DNA of 64,000 nt, from assembly GCA_026126025.1 (NCBI GenBank), contig JAHCJZ010000001.1, positions 248,001 through 312,000 on the forward strand. The letters run 5' to 3'. Below the pieces are notes generated by a model. The model did no database searches. It was not told the DNA's origin and worked only from the letters and a program-made list of their open reading frames with translations. Source of the stretch: Bauldia sp. (GTDB lineage: Bacteria > Pseudomonadota > Alphaproteobacteria > Rhizobiales > Kaistiaceae). A program made the position numbers and the translations under genes. Shown here in pieces: positions 54,818 to 63,380 of this stretch. Within the stretch, counting starts at the first letter, position 1, and the number at the start of each line of letters is the position of its first letter.

Positions 54818-54890
54818 GATGGTCCCCTCGTTTCAGGTGCGGGCGCCCCGCTGCGGCGCCCGAGTCCGATGGTTCATCGCAAACTCCGGC

Positions 54891-54927
54891 GATAAATTCC
54901 AATCGCATTCGCGGTATGTCGTGATAA
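54891..54927. promoter_or_regulatory. Candidate OxyR site between catalase and oxyR genes
   Basis: Four 4-base blocks (GATA 54891, ATCG 54902, GGTA 54913, ATAA 54924) are spaced exactly 11 bases apart, the periodicity of the OxyR motif ATAG-N7-CTAT-N7-ATAG-N7-CTAT. Only some bases match the Escherichia coli consensus. The position just before the oxyR ATG fits control of both divergent genes. Confidence 0.45.
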
Positions 54928-54936
54928 CGCTGGATT

Positions 54937-55824
54937 ATGATCACGACCCGGCAGCTTCGCTATTTCGACGCGCTGGTGCGGACCGGGCATTTTGGCCGCG
55001 CCGCCGAGGAGGTCGGCGTCAGCCAGCCGGCGCTCTCGATCCAGATCCGCGAGCTGGAGGCGGCGCTCGGCGGGCCGCTGGTAGACCGCGGCACGACCGC
55101 GCACCGGCTGACCCCGCTCGGCGCCGAGGTGGCGGCGCGGGCCGCCGGCATTCTGACGGCGCTGCGCAATCTGGAGGACCTTGCCTTCGTGCGCGGCGAG
55201 GTGCTGACGGGGCCGCTCAGCCTCGGCATCATCCCCACGATCGCGCCCTATCTCCTGCCGCGCCTCATGCCGGTGCTGGCCGAGCATCACCCGCGATTGC
55301 GGCTCCTGCTGCGCGAGGCGGTTACCGCCACCGTGGTGGACGAGCTGAAGGCCGGCAAGCTCGACGCGGTGGTGGCGAGCCTGCCACTCAACGAGCCGGA
55401 GTTCGACGAGGCGCCGGCCTTCGTCGACCGCTTCCTCCTCGCCGCCCCGGCCGGTTCGCCGATGGCGGAAGCGGGCGAAGTCTCGCCCGGGGAGGTCCGC
55501 GCCGGCGACCTCCTGCTGCTGGAGGACGGGCATTGCCTCCGCGACCAGGCGCTCGCGGTCTGCGGCATGATCGATCCGCGGCGGCTGCGGACCTTCGGCG
55601 CGACGAGCCTTGCGACCATCCTGCAGCTTGTCGCGGCGGGGCAGGGGGTGACACTCCTCCCCGAGATGGCGATCGACCCCGGCCTTCGCGCCGACCGCCG
55701 CCTCGCGCTCGTCGAGTTCACGCAGCCGCAGCCCGGGCGCACCATCGGCGTCGCGTGGCGGAAGGGCTCGCCGCGCGATGCGGATTTCCGCGCGCTCGCC
55801 GCCGCGATCACCGCGGCGGCGTGA
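54937..55824 (+). CDS. oxyR: Hydrogen peroxide-responsive LysR-type regulator OxyR
   Basis: A 295-residue LysR regulator. N-terminal [25 protein letters not shown] and [13 protein letters not shown]. The effector domain has the redox pair Cys200 and Cys209 in [17 protein letters not shown], matching the Cys199/Cys208 disulfide switch of Escherichia coli OxyR. Oxidation by peroxide would alter DNA contacts and activate the divergent catalase gene. The ATG at 54937 is the first start that gives an intact HTH. Confidence 0.94.
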   Translation: MITTRQLRYFDALVRTGHFGRAAEEVGVSQPALSIQIRELEAALGGPLVDRGTTAHRLTPLGAEVAARAAGILTALRNLEDLAFVRGEVLTGPLSLGIIPTIAPYLLPRLMPVLAEHHPRLRLLLREAVTATVVDELKAGKLDAVVASLPLNEPEFDEAPAFVDRFLLAAPAGSPMAEAGEVSPGEVRAGDLLLLEDGHCLRDQALAVCGMIDPRRLRTFGATSLATILQLVAAGQGVTLLPEMAIDPGLRADRRLALVEFTQPQPGRTIGVAWRKGSPRDADFRALAAAITAAA

Positions 55825-55897
55825 CCGCCCGCGCCTTGCCGCTGTCACGCGCGCTGGCTATATCCCCGCCACCCGATCAAACCCCAAGGACCGAACC

Positions 55898-56320
55898 ATG
55901 GCCGTCGAGCGCACCTTTTCCATGATCAAGCCGGACGCCACCCGGCGGAACCTGACCGGGGCGATCACGGCCAAGCTGGAAGAGGCCGGCCTTCGCGTCG
56001 TCGCGTCGAAGCGGGTGTGGATGAGCCGCAAGCAGGCCGAGGGCTTCTACGCCGTGCACCGCGAGCGCGGCTTCTTCAACGAGCTGGTGGAGTTCATGTC
56101 CTCCGGCCCCACCGTGGTCCAGGTGCTTGAGGGCGAGAACGCCATCCTGAAGAACCGCGAGATCATGGGCGCCACCGACCCCGCCAAGGCCGACTCCGGC
56201 ACCATCCGCAAGGAATTCGCCACCTCGATCGGCGAGAACGCGGTCCACGGCTCCGACGCCCCCGAGACCGCTCGCGAGGAAATCGCCTACTGGTTCGCGG
56301 AAACCGAGATCGTCGGCTAG
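55898..56320 (+). CDS. ndk: Nucleoside diphosphate kinase
   Basis: Transfers gamma phosphate from ATP to other nucleoside diphosphates. The 140-residue enzyme has [15 protein letters not shown], the [13 protein letters not shown] segment and the active-site His in [16 protein letters not shown] at 55898 was chosen over an upstream frame in the oxyR tail. It follows oxyR by 73 bases. Confidence 0.97.
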   Translation: MAVERTFSMIKPDATRRNLTGAITAKLEEAGLRVVASKRVWMSRKQAEGFYAVHRERGFFNELVEFMSSGPTVVQVLEGENAILKNREIMGATDPAKADSGTIRKEFATSIGENAVHGSDAPETAREEIAYWFAETEIVG

Positions 56321-56322
56321 CG

Positions 56323-56664
56323 CTACTCGATCAGCACGATGTTCACCGTCCAAGGTCCCCGCCCGCTTACCTGTACGTAGTATCGCCCGGGCTCTCGGAT
56401 GTAGGACGCGCCGGTGCCCGCTCCGGTCTGCATGGCCGAGGACACTGGGTCACCAGTCGCGTCGTCGTAGATGTAGAACGCAGTCGTGTCACCGACGTCC
56501 CATTGGATTTCCCAAGGGGCCGAGACGGTGAACGGCCGTGTGGTTTGTGACCCGTTCCCGGTGAACGTCGCAACGAGCTGGTCGGCCAGCGCAGGATAGG
56601 TTAACGCGACGATCAGTGCGCCTGCCGCCCATTTCTGCTTCGTGCCAGTTCGGGTGATGGCCAT
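56323..56664 (-). CDS. Small secreted protein of unknown function
   Basis: A 113-residue protein with a signal peptide (about residues 1-27, ending PALADQ; a basic segment KQKW precedes the core). The mature part of about 86 residues is rich in Thr, Gly, Tyr and Val and alternates as a beta-sandwich (QTTRPFTVSAPWEIQWDV then YYVQVSGRGPWTVNIVLIE). This pattern resembles domains that bind ligands or act as pre-peptidase or adhesin modules. Composition is less GC-rich than its surroundings. The family is not recognised. It is convergent with ndk and downstream of pgsA. Confidence 0.65.
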   Translation of the reverse strand: MAITRTGTKQKWAAGALIVALTYPALADQLVATFTGNGSQTTRPFTVSAPWEIQWDVGDTTAFYIYDDATGDPVSSAMQTGAGTGASYIREPGRYYVQVSGRGPWTVNIVLIE

Positions 56665-56685
56665 ACGAACGCCTCGTCTGGATAG

Positions 56686-57282
56686 CTAATCAACCAGGTG
56701 CTTCAGGCCGGCGCGGAAGTAGTCGTAGCCGGTGTAGAGCGTCAGGATCGCGGCGAGCCACAGGAGCGTCAGCCCGACCTCCTCGGTGTAGGCGAAGAGC
56801 TTCTCGCCGGCCGGCCCGACGAGCAGGAAGCCGATCGCGACCATCTGCACGGTGGTCTTCCACTTGGCGAGCCGGCTGACCGGCACCGACACCCGCACCT
56901 CGGCGAGGAACTCCCGCAGGCCCGACACCAGGATCTCGCGGGAGAGAATCACCAGCGCCGCCCATAGCGACCAGCCGCCGATCGTGCCGTCGGCGAGGAG
57001 CACCAGAAGCGCCGCCGCGACGAGCAGCTTGTCGGCGATCGGGTCGAGCATCCGGCCGAGCGAGGATTGCTGGCCCCAGGCGCGCGCGAGATAGCCGTCG
57101 AAGAAGTCGGTGACCGCCGCGAGGACGAAGACGACCAGCGCCGTGATCCGGCCGGCATCGCCGGGGATGTAGAAGCACGCGACCAGCGCGGGGACAGCCG
57201 CGATCCGCCCGAACGTCAGGAGATTCGGGAGCGAGGTCGGGCTGACGCGGTCCGGTCCTGCCGGGGTCGTGGGTTGCACCAT
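56686..57282 (-). CDS. pgsA: CDP-diacylglycerol-glycerol-3-phosphate 3-phosphatidyltransferase
   Basis: First step of acidic phospholipid synthesis. The 198-residue membrane enzyme has the CDP-alcohol phosphotransferase motif D-G-x2-A-R-x8-G-x3-D-x3-D, seen in FFDGYLARAWGQQSSLGRMLD followed by PIADK. It starts MVQPTTPAG and has about five or six helices. The longer frame upstream overlaps uvrC and was rejected. Located between uvrC (91-base gap) and the secreted protein gene. Confidence 0.94.
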   Translation of the reverse strand: MVQPTTPAGPDRVSPTSLPNLLTFGRIAAVPALVACFYIPGDAGRITALVVFVLAAVTDFFDGYLARAWGQQSSLGRMLDPIADKLLVAAALLVLLADGTIGGWSLWAALVILSREILVSGLREFLAEVRVSVPVSRLAKWKTTVQMVAIGFLLVGPAGEKLFAYTEEVGLTLLWLAAILTLYTGYDYFRAGLKHLVD

Positions 57283-57373
57283 GGCGACGGCAAAAAGGCC
57301 CGTGGATCGGGCCGTTCCTCTATCGCGCGCAGAAGACAGCGTGGTGACGCCCCGGTCAAGCAAGAAGGGCGCG

Positions 57374-59380
57374 TCACGCGTCGCTGCGCAGATGCTCATA
57401 GATGGTGCGGGCCATCTGTTCGGAAATCCCCTCCACCGCGGTGAGGTCGGGGACGCTTGCGCGGCCGAGCGCCTTGGCGGTGCCGAAATGGCGCAGCAAG
57501 GCGCGCTTCCGCGTCGGCCCGATGCCGGGAATGTCGTCCAGCGGATTCCGCGCCAGCTGCGCCTTCCGCTTCTGCCGGTGCGACCCGATCGCGAAGCGGT
57601 GCGCCTCGTCGCGAAGGCGCTGCACGAAATAGAGCACGGGATCGCGTGGTTGCAGCATGAACGCTTCGCGGCCGGGCATGTGGAATTTCTCCAGGCCCGC
57701 GTCGCGCTCCGGTCCCTTGGCGACGCCGACCATGGCGACGTCGTGGAGGCCGAGCTCGGCCAGCGTCTCGCGCGCCGCGGCGAGCTGCCCGGCGCCGCCG
57801 TCGATGAGGACGAGGTCGGGCCACGCCGGCACCTGCGGCTCCTCGTCGGACTCCGGCGCGGGCGCGTCCGGCTCCGTCGCTCCCTGCGGGAGAGGGGACA
57901 CCAGGTCGTAGCCGTCATTGCCGAGGAGCTCGGGCCGCGGCGCTTCCTTGAGGAGCCGGGCGAAGCGACGCCGCAGCACCTCGCGCATCATGCCGTAATC
58001 GTCCCCCGGCGCGAACGCGTCGGAGCGGATGTTGAACTTGCGGTACTGGTTCTTGATGAAGCCCTCGGGGCCGGCGACGATCATCGCGCCGACCGCGTTG
58101 GTGCCCATGATGTGGCTGTTGTCGTAGACCTCGATGCGCCGCGGCGGATGCGGCAGGCCGAAGGTCTGGCAGAGGCCCGCGAGCAGCGCCCGCTGCGTCG
58201 ACGATTCAGCAAGCCGCCGGCCGAGCGCCTCCTTCGCATTGGCGAGCGCATGCGCGACGAGGTCGCGCTTCTCGCCACGCTGCGGCACCCCGATCGCGAC
58301 GCCGGCGCCGGCCTTCTGCGACAGCGCCTCCTCAAGCAGCGCCTGGTCCTCGACCGCGTGGGAAAGGAGGATCAGCCGCGGCGCGGTCTTGTCGTCGTAG
58401 AACTGCGCGAGGAACGCGCCCAGCACCTCGGCCGGACCGAGCGACTTGTCGGCGCGCGGGAAATAGGCGCGGTTCCCCCAGTTCTGGCCGGTGCGGAAGA
58501 AGAACACCTGGACGCAGGTCTGCCCGCCCTCCTGGTGGCAGGCGAAGACGTCGGCGTCGGTGACGCCGCGCGGGTTGATGCCCTGGTGGCCCTGGATCAT
58601 CGACAGCGCCGCGATGCGGTCGCGATAGGCGGCGGCGGCCTCGAAGTCGAGCCGGTTCGCCGCTTCCTCCATCGCCCGGCCCATGTCGTTGCGGATCGCC
58701 TGGCTGCGGCCGGAGAGGAACGCGCGCGCCTCGCGGACGAGCTCGCGATAGCCGTCCGGCGAGATCTCGCCGGTGCAGGGCGCGGAGCAGCGCTTGATCT
58801 GGAAGAGAAGGCACGGCCGCGTGCGGCTCTCGAACACCGCATCGGTGCAGGAGCGCAGCAGGAAGGCGCGCTCCATGGCGTTGATCGTGCGGTCGACCGC
58901 GCCCGCCGAGGCGAACGGCCCGTAATAGTCGCCCCGCCGGTTCTGCGGGCCGCGATGCTTGACGATCTGCGGCGCCGGATGATCGCCGGTGATCAGGATG
59001 TAGGGAAACGACTTGTCGTCCCGCAGCAGCACGTTGTAGCGCGGGCGGAGGCGCTTGATGAGGTTCGCCTCGAGGAGAAGCGCCTCGGTCTCGGTGCGGG
59101 TGGTGATGACCTCCATCGTCGAGGTCGCGTCAATCATCCGCATGATCCGGGCCGAGAGACCGGCGGCGCGGGTATAGGAGAGGACGCGCTTCTTCAGGCT
59201 CCTCGCCTTGCCGACATAGAGCACCGAGCCGCCGGCATCGATCATCCGGTAGACGCCGGGCGCGTTGGGCAGGCGCTTGACGACGGCCGCGATCGCATCC
59301 GTGCCGCCGGGGCCGGACCTGCGCGGCTCGTCGAGGCTGATGACGATGTCGGGGGCGTCGTCGGGGAGGGCGGTCGTCAT
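57374..59380 (-). CDS. uvrC: Excinuclease ABC subunit C
   Basis: The dual-incision nuclease of nucleotide excision repair. 668 residues. N-terminal GIY-YIG domain ([25 protein letters not shown]), a UVR motif ([27 protein letters not shown]), a central Cys-containing region (SCTDAV and CSAPC), the RNase-H-like endonuclease with [11 protein letters not shown], and C-terminal helix-hairpin-helix ([20 protein letters not shown]). A Pro/Glu/Asp-rich linker of about 25 residues precedes the RNase-H part. It overlaps the upstream SDR gene by 4 bases. Confidence 0.96.
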   Translation of the reverse strand: MTTALPDDAPDIVISLDEPRRSGPGGTDAIAAVVKRLPNAPGVYRMIDAGGSVLYVGKARSLKKRVLSYTRAAGLSARIMRMIDATSTMEVITTRTETEALLLEANLIKRLRPRYNVLLRDDKSFPYILITGDHPAPQIVKHRGPQNRRGDYYGPFASAGAVDRTINAMERAFLLRSCTDAVFESRTRPCLLFQIKRCSAPCTGEISPDGYRELVREARAFLSGRSQAIRNDMGRAMEEAANRLDFEAAAAYRDRIAALSMIQGHQGINPRGVTDADVFACHQEGGQTCVQVFFFRTGQNWGNRAYFPRADKSLGPAEVLGAFLAQFYDDKTAPRLILLSHAVEDQALLEEALSQKAGAGVAIGVPQRGEKRDLVAHALANAKEALGRRLAESSTQRALLAGLCQTFGLPHPPRRIEVYDNSHIMGTNAVGAMIVAGPEGFIKNQYRKFNIRSDAFAPGDDYGMMREVLRRRFARLLKEAPRPELLGNDGYDLVSPLPQGATEPDAPAPESDEEPQVPAWPDLVLIDGGAGQLAAARETLAELGLHDVAMVGVAKGPERDAGLEKFHMPGREAFMLQPRDPVLYFVQRLRDEAHRFAIGSHRQKRKAQLARNPLDDIPGIGPTRKRALLRHFGTAKALGRASVPDLTAVEGISEQMARTIYEHLRSDA

Positions 59381-60150
59381 TCTCGCGTGCCGACGACGTC
59401 GGGCGTTTCCCAGGCGAGATGCTGCCCGCCGTCAAGCGCGATCATCTGGCCCGTGATCGACGGCGTCTCCACGAGATAGCGGACGGTGCGCCCGAACTCC
59501 GCCAGCGCCGGCGAGCGGCGGAGGGGGAGCGTCGCGACCTGGCGGTCCATGTCGGCCTGGGTCTGCCGGCTGCTGGGCAGCACCGGGCCAGGGCCGATGG
59601 CGTTGACGCGGATTCGTGGCGCGAGCGCCTGGGCCATGGTCCGTGTCGCGGTCCACAGCGCCGATTTGCTGATCTGATAGGAGAAGAAGGCCGGCACGGG
59701 CTTCCAGACGCGCTGGTCGATGATGTTGACGATGTTGCCGTCCGCGCCGGCCGGCAGCGCCGCCGCGAAGGCCTGCGCCAGGAACACCGGTGCGGTGAGG
59801 TTGACCGTGATCTGGCGGTTCCACGCGCCGGGATCAAGGCGCCCGATCGCGTCCTCCTCGAACATCGCCGCGCTGTTGACGAGAAGATCGATCGGACCGA
59901 GCGCCGCGCTCGCGTGCTTCAGCGCCAGGGGGAGCCCCGCGAGGTCGGAGAGCTCGGCCTGGACAACCGCGGCACGTCCCCCGTTTGCGCTGATCGACGC
60001 GGCCAGCGCGTCGGCCTCGGCGCGCGCGGCGCGACAGTGAATCGCGACGCCCCAGCCATGCGCTGCAAGGTCATCCACGATGGCGCGGCCGATCCTCAGC
60101 GCACCTCCAGTCACGAGGGCGGTTCGGTGAGGGGGCGGCGAAGAAACCAT
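59377..60150 (-). CDS. Short-chain dehydrogenase, FolM/pteridine-reductase-like
   Basis: A 257-residue [18 protein letters not shown] for cofactor binding (the Arg after the Leu is typical of the pteridine-reductase/FolM branch, which prefer NADPH), [12 protein letters not shown], a D-x-R-V-W segment and catalytic YQISKSALW, then [12 protein letters not shown]. This group often reduces dihydromonapterin or dihydrofolate. The substrate here is inferred. It overlaps uvrC by 4 bases (ATGA), so the two are coupled. Confidence 0.87.
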   Translation of the reverse strand: MVSSPPPHRTALVTGGALRIGRAIVDDLAAHGWGVAIHCRAARAEADALAASISANGGRAAVVQAELSDLAGLPLALKHASAALGPIDLLVNSAAMFEEDAIGRLDPGAWNRQITVNLTAPVFLAQAFAAALPAGADGNIVNIIDQRVWKPVPAFFSYQISKSALWTATRTMAQALAPRIRVNAIGPGPVLPSSRQTQADMDRQVATLPLRRSPALAEFGRTVRYLVETPSITGQMIALDGGQHLAWETPDVVGTRE

Positions 60151-60536
60151 GGCGGCACGACCCAGATTGGCGGAGTCGCGCCGACGCTACCACAGGCGCT
60201 GGACTGGGCGGACCGCGAGACCTCACGATCCGGCTTCTCGGCTCCGGTCGCGGCTTTCGCAGTATTAACCGGGGAGTAACCATAAATATGGTGAGAGCAT
60301 TGCAGATTGCGGCGCCGGCCTGAGGGTCGATATAGTTTACTGCTCGTTATCTAAACCGATCGGATTTTATGTGATCTTTCCGCAACTGCGCTGAAGACTG
60401 TTGCGATTGCCCGGCAATTGCCTCATTCTGTGTCAGATTTCGCCGCAATCGGCACGTTAATGCGTTGCAACGCGCCGATCGGCAGACGGAACGAAAGCCC
60501 GCTGCGAGCAGTTGCGAGTTTCAGGAGGTACCTCTG
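60151..60536. promoter_or_regulatory. AT-richer intergenic region upstream of the barrel cluster
   Basis: This 386-base gap has no credible gene. It holds an AT-rich stretch around 60265-60380 (ATTAACC, TAACCATAAATATG, TATAGTTTACTG), notably richer in A and T than the flanks, suggesting promoters for the divergent genes on either side. A TTAA-N7-GTAA element near 60266 resembles half of a CtrA site but is not a full match. A strong AGGAGGT at 60523-60529 sets the start of the next gene. Confidence 0.4.
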
Positions 60537-61145
60537 ATGCGAACCATGCGTATTCTTGTGGCCACCACGGCCGTTGCCGCTCTCGCCGCCGGGTCGGCGC
60601 TTGCGGCTGACCTCTACACCCCGCCCCAGGTGGCCGTGCCGACCCCGGTCTACACGACCCCGGTGCGGGCCTATGACTGGACCGGCCCCTATGCGGGCGC
60701 GCTGGTCGGCTATGGCTGGGGCGCGTTCGGCGCGCCAATCGGCAGCGCCCCGACCGGCTTCGTGGCGGGCGGCTTCGTCGGCTACAATGTCCAGGCCGGC
60801 AACGTCGTCTACGGCGCCGAGATGGACGCCGCATGGTCGGGCCGCAGCGACGGCGCCGGCAACGACGTCAACTGGACCTCCAGCTTCCGCGGCCGCATCG
60901 GCTATGCCTTCGGCCGCGTCCTGGTCTACGGCACCGGCGGTCTCGCGGTTGCGGGCGTATCGACCGCCCCCGGCCCGTCCACCTCGACCGAGATCGGCTG
61001 GACCGCAGGCGGCGGCGCCGAGTTCGCCATTACCGACTCGCTCTTCGCCCGTGCCGAGTATCTCTATTCCAGCTACGGCGCGATCCCGGATGCCTCGTCG
61101 CTCTCCACCCAGGAAGTGCGCCTCGGCATCGGCTTCCGCTTCTAG
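60537..61145 (+). CDS. Omp25-like outer-membrane beta-barrel protein
   Basis: A 202-residue protein with a signal peptide (ending SALAADL) and a small barrel: YDWTGPYAGALVGYGWG, the VYGAEMDAAWSGRSDG strand, NWTSSFRGRIGYAFGRVLVYGTGG, and a C-terminal VRLGIGFRF. The motif order W-x-G-x-Y-x-G then SFRGRIGYA is the typical hemin-binding/Omp31 family pattern in Hyphomicrobiales. The ATG at 60537 lies 7 bases after a perfect AGGAGGT. It is followed by a strong terminator, so it is a stand-alone unit. Function as porin or adhesin is unproven. Confidence 0.88.
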   Translation: MRTMRILVATTAVAALAAGSALAADLYTPPQVAVPTPVYTTPVRAYDWTGPYAGALVGYGWGAFGAPIGSAPTGFVAGGFVGYNVQAGNVVYGAEMDAAWSGRSDGAGNDVNWTSSFRGRIGYAFGRVLVYGTGGLAVAGVSTAPGPSTSTEIGWTAGGGAEFAITDSLFARAEYLYSSYGAIPDASSLSTQEVRLGIGFRF

Positions 61146-61164
61146 TCCAGACCCGCGAAATCTC

Positions 61165-61192
61165 AGCGCCCGGCCTCGGCCGGGCGCTTTTT
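61165..61192 (+). terminator. Strong Rho-independent terminator
   Basis: AGCGCCCGGC (61165-61174) pairs with GCCGGGCGCT (61179-61188) across a CTCG tetraloop and is followed by five T bases (61188-61192). It lies 20 bases after the stop of the barrel gene at 60537-61145. Confidence 0.93.
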
Positions 61193-61342
61193 CGTTGCCC
61201 GGTGGCAACAGCGCCTGGCATTCACCGTGAACCGGGCCAAACCATCCCCGCGCGCCCCATGTCGGCCTTGAGGCGGTACCGCGACCGGGCTTAGGGTCAG
61301 GCAGCGGCGCACCGCAACCTGCGCCGCCGACTCGGGGTCGGG

Positions 61343-61942
61343 ATGAAGGCATTTGGAGCTACCCTTTTGGTGGCGGGCGTTCTTGCCATCGGTGCGGCGC
61401 ACGCGGCCGAACCGGTCCCGCCGGCTCCTCCACCGCCCGGTCCCACGGTATCTGCGGATACGTTCGAGGAACGCTGGCACGGCGCCTATGCGATCGGCCT
61501 GGTCGGGAAGGGCTGGGCGAACATGTTCACCCCGCAGTCGAGCGGCCTCGGCTGGACCGCGGGCCTTGCCGTCGGCTTCAACCGGCAGCAGGGCCGCTTC
61601 GTCACGGGCGTCGAAGCGGACGGCATGTGGTCCGGCCGCGAAGGCACGTTCTACGACATACCGTGGACGAGCAGCTTCCGTTTGCGCTGGGGCATTGCCG
61701 GCGAGCGGTTCCTTCTCTACGGCGCCGGCGGCGCTGCGGCGACGCACGTCAACAACACCGCGACGGCGCCGTTCTCCTCGACCGAGTTCGGCTGGACGAT
61801 CGGCGGCGGCCTCGACATCGGGCTCGGAAACCGCTTCATTGGCCGCGTGGAGTATCTCTACTCCCGCTATGGCGACCTCAACGGCACCAATTTTCCGGTG
61901 GCGACCCATGAGGTCCGTATGGGTGCGGGCGCCCGCTTCTAG
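61343..61942 (+). CDS. Small outer-membrane beta-barrel protein, second of cluster
   Basis: A 199-residue protein with signal peptide (MKAFGATLLVAGVLAIGAAHA) and a Pro-rich linker. The barrel strands contain HGAYAIGLVGKGWANM, VTGVEADGMWSGREG, SSFRLRWGIAGERFLLYGAGGAA, GWTIGGGLDIGLGNR and VRMGAGARF. It lies 24 bases upstream of a further paralogue and shares its architecture, so the two form an operon. Its role is unknown. Confidence 0.87.
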   Translation: MKAFGATLLVAGVLAIGAAHAAEPVPPAPPPPGPTVSADTFEERWHGAYAIGLVGKGWANMFTPQSSGLGWTAGLAVGFNRQQGRFVTGVEADGMWSGREGTFYDIPWTSSFRLRWGIAGERFLLYGAGGAAATHVNNTATAPFSSTEFGWTIGGGLDIGLGNRFIGRVEYLYSRYGDLNGTNFPVATHEVRMGAGARF

Positions 61943-61966
61943 CGGGCCTCCTTTGGGGGACGCGTG

Positions 61967-62545
61967 ATGAAGGTCGGCGTGTTGCGTCTGGCGGGCCTTG
62001 CGCTGGCGGGTGGGCTGATGGCCTCCGCGGCGAGCGCCCAGATCTGGGTCGAGAAGGCGGTCGATCCCGCGGGCTTCACCTGGCGGGGCCCCTATGTCGG
62101 CGTCTTCGGCGGATACGGCCTCGGCACCTTCGGCGGCATCGCCGCCGGCAGCATCTCCGGCCCGATCGCCGGCGGCTATGTCGGCTTCAATTTCCAGAAC
62201 GGCGCCGGCGTCGTCGGCGTCGAGTTCGACGCCGCGTGGTCAGGGATGGACGATGGCGGCGCCCGGGCGGTCACCTGGATCGGGTCGTTCCGCGGCCGCA
62301 TCGGCTGGGCGCTCGGCCAATGGCTGCCCTTCCTGCAATACGGCTTCTCCTATGCCGGCGTGGTGATCTCCGGCGCCACCCATGCCGAGCTCCACCCCGA
62401 AATCGGCATCGGCGTCCAGCGCGCGATCAACGACCGCCTGTTCGCCCGCGCCGACTATCTGCTCACCTTCGACGAGAAGATGTCGCCCGCCGGCACCGAA
62501 CTGATGACCCACGAATTCCGCATCGGCGTCGGCACCCAGTTCTAG
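61967..62545 (+). CDS. Small outer-membrane beta-barrel protein, third of cluster
   Basis: A 192-residue protein: signal peptide (ending ASAASAQIW), then barrel strands FTWRGPYVGVFGGYGLG, GGYVGFNFQNG, VGVEFDAAWSGMDDGG, WIGSFRGRIGWALGQ, a LQYGFSYAG strand, and FRIGVGTQF at the end. It begins with an ATG 6 bases after a GGGGGA; a GTG one codon earlier is possible. Same layout as the two preceding barrels, but sequence identity is low enough to suggest old duplications. Function unknown. Confidence 0.87.
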   Translation: MKVGVLRLAGLALAGGLMASAASAQIWVEKAVDPAGFTWRGPYVGVFGGYGLGTFGGIAAGSISGPIAGGYVGFNFQNGAGVVGVEFDAAWSGMDDGGARAVTWIGSFRGRIGWALGQWLPFLQYGFSYAGVVISGATHAELHPEIGIGVQRAINDRLFARADYLLTFDEKMSPAGTELMTHEFRIGVGTQF

Positions 62546-62595
62546 GGTCTGCACGCGGCCGCCGCGAAGTCCCCGCGCCGCCTTCCTTCTTTCTC

Positions 62596-62706
62596 GTCAT
62601 TCCGGCGAAGGCCGGAATCCAGACCACGGACGCCGAGCCTGCGGCCCTGGACCCCGGCCTTCGCCGGGGTGACGATGTTGGGGAACGGGGTGACGATGTT
62701 GGGAAG
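62596..62706. repeat. Repeat unit downstream of the barrel cluster (family B) with a 21-base tandem duplication
   Basis: GTCATTCCGGCGAAGGCCGGAATCC (62596-62620) and ACCCCGGCCTTCGCCGGGGTGAC (62651-62673) form a palindromic layout typical of another mobile intergenic repeat family. The end is duplicated: GGGGTGACGATGTTGGG occurs at 62666-62682 and again at 62687-62703. It could end transcription of the barrel operon. Confidence 0.7.
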
Positions 62707-62723
62707 GTGGGCGGCTGGCCGCC

Positions 62724-63380
62724 CTAGGAAGCCGCAGTCGGGCTGATCAGCACGCCGGTCGAGCCCTCGATACCATCGACGACCACCCGCTCATCGACCA
62801 CGCGCGCGCGGCCTGACGCGACCCATTCGAGCGCGCGCGGATAGACTTGGTGCTCCACGGGCAGCAGTCGTTCCGCCAGCGAGTCGGGCGTGTCGTGCGG
62901 CAGGACCGGGATCGCGGCCTGGATGATGATCGGCCCGTCGTCGGTCGCCGCGCGCACGAAATGCACCGTGCAGCCGTGAAGCCGCACGCCTGCGGCAAGC
63001 GCCCGGGCATGCGTGTCGATGCCGGGGAAAGCCGGGAGAAGCGACGGGTGGATGTTGATCAGCCGGTCGTGCCACGACGCGACGAACTCCGCCGACAGGA
63101 GCCGCATGAAGCCGGCGAGGCAGACGAGGTCGATCCGCGCCGCCGCGAGGTGGCGCTGGATCGCGGCCTCGAAGGCCGGCTTCGAGCCCAGCGTCTTGCG
63201 GTCGGCGATGGCCGTCGGAATGCCCTCGGCCGCGGCGAACCCTAGGCCGCCCGCATCCGGCTTGTCGGAAAGGACGAGGGCGATTTCGGCGGGATAGGCG
63301 GGCTCTTTCGCCGCTGCGATCAGCGCGGCCATGTTGCTGCCGCGGCCGGAGATCAGCGCCGCGACGCGGCGCCGGCTCAA
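62724..63380 (-). CDS. purN: Phosphoribosylglycinamide formyltransferase
   Basis: Third step of purine synthesis: formylates GAR with 10-formyltetrahydrofolate. The 218-residue protein has [16 protein letters not shown] at its start, the [13 protein letters not shown] segment with catalytic Asn/His, [17 protein letters not shown] with the Asp, and PRALEW. Translation starts at a TTG at 63380 that overlaps the purM stop; no ATG or GTG fits as well. Confidence 0.94.
   Translation of the reverse strand: MSRRRVAALISGRGSNMAALIAAAKEPAYPAEIALVLSDKPDAGGLGFAAAEGIPTAIADRKTLGSKPAFEAAIQRHLAAARIDLVCLAGFMRLLSAEFVASWHDRLINIHPSLLPAFPGIDTHARALAAGVRLHGCTVHFVRAATDDGPIIIQAAIPVLPHDTPDSLAERLLPVEHQVYPRALEWVASGRARVVDERVVVDGIEGSTGVLISPTAAS

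Noticed and set aside
60266-60281. CtrA-like site TTAA-N7-GTAA
   Set aside because: Only one half matches the TTAA-N7-TTAA consensus, so it is not called as a site.
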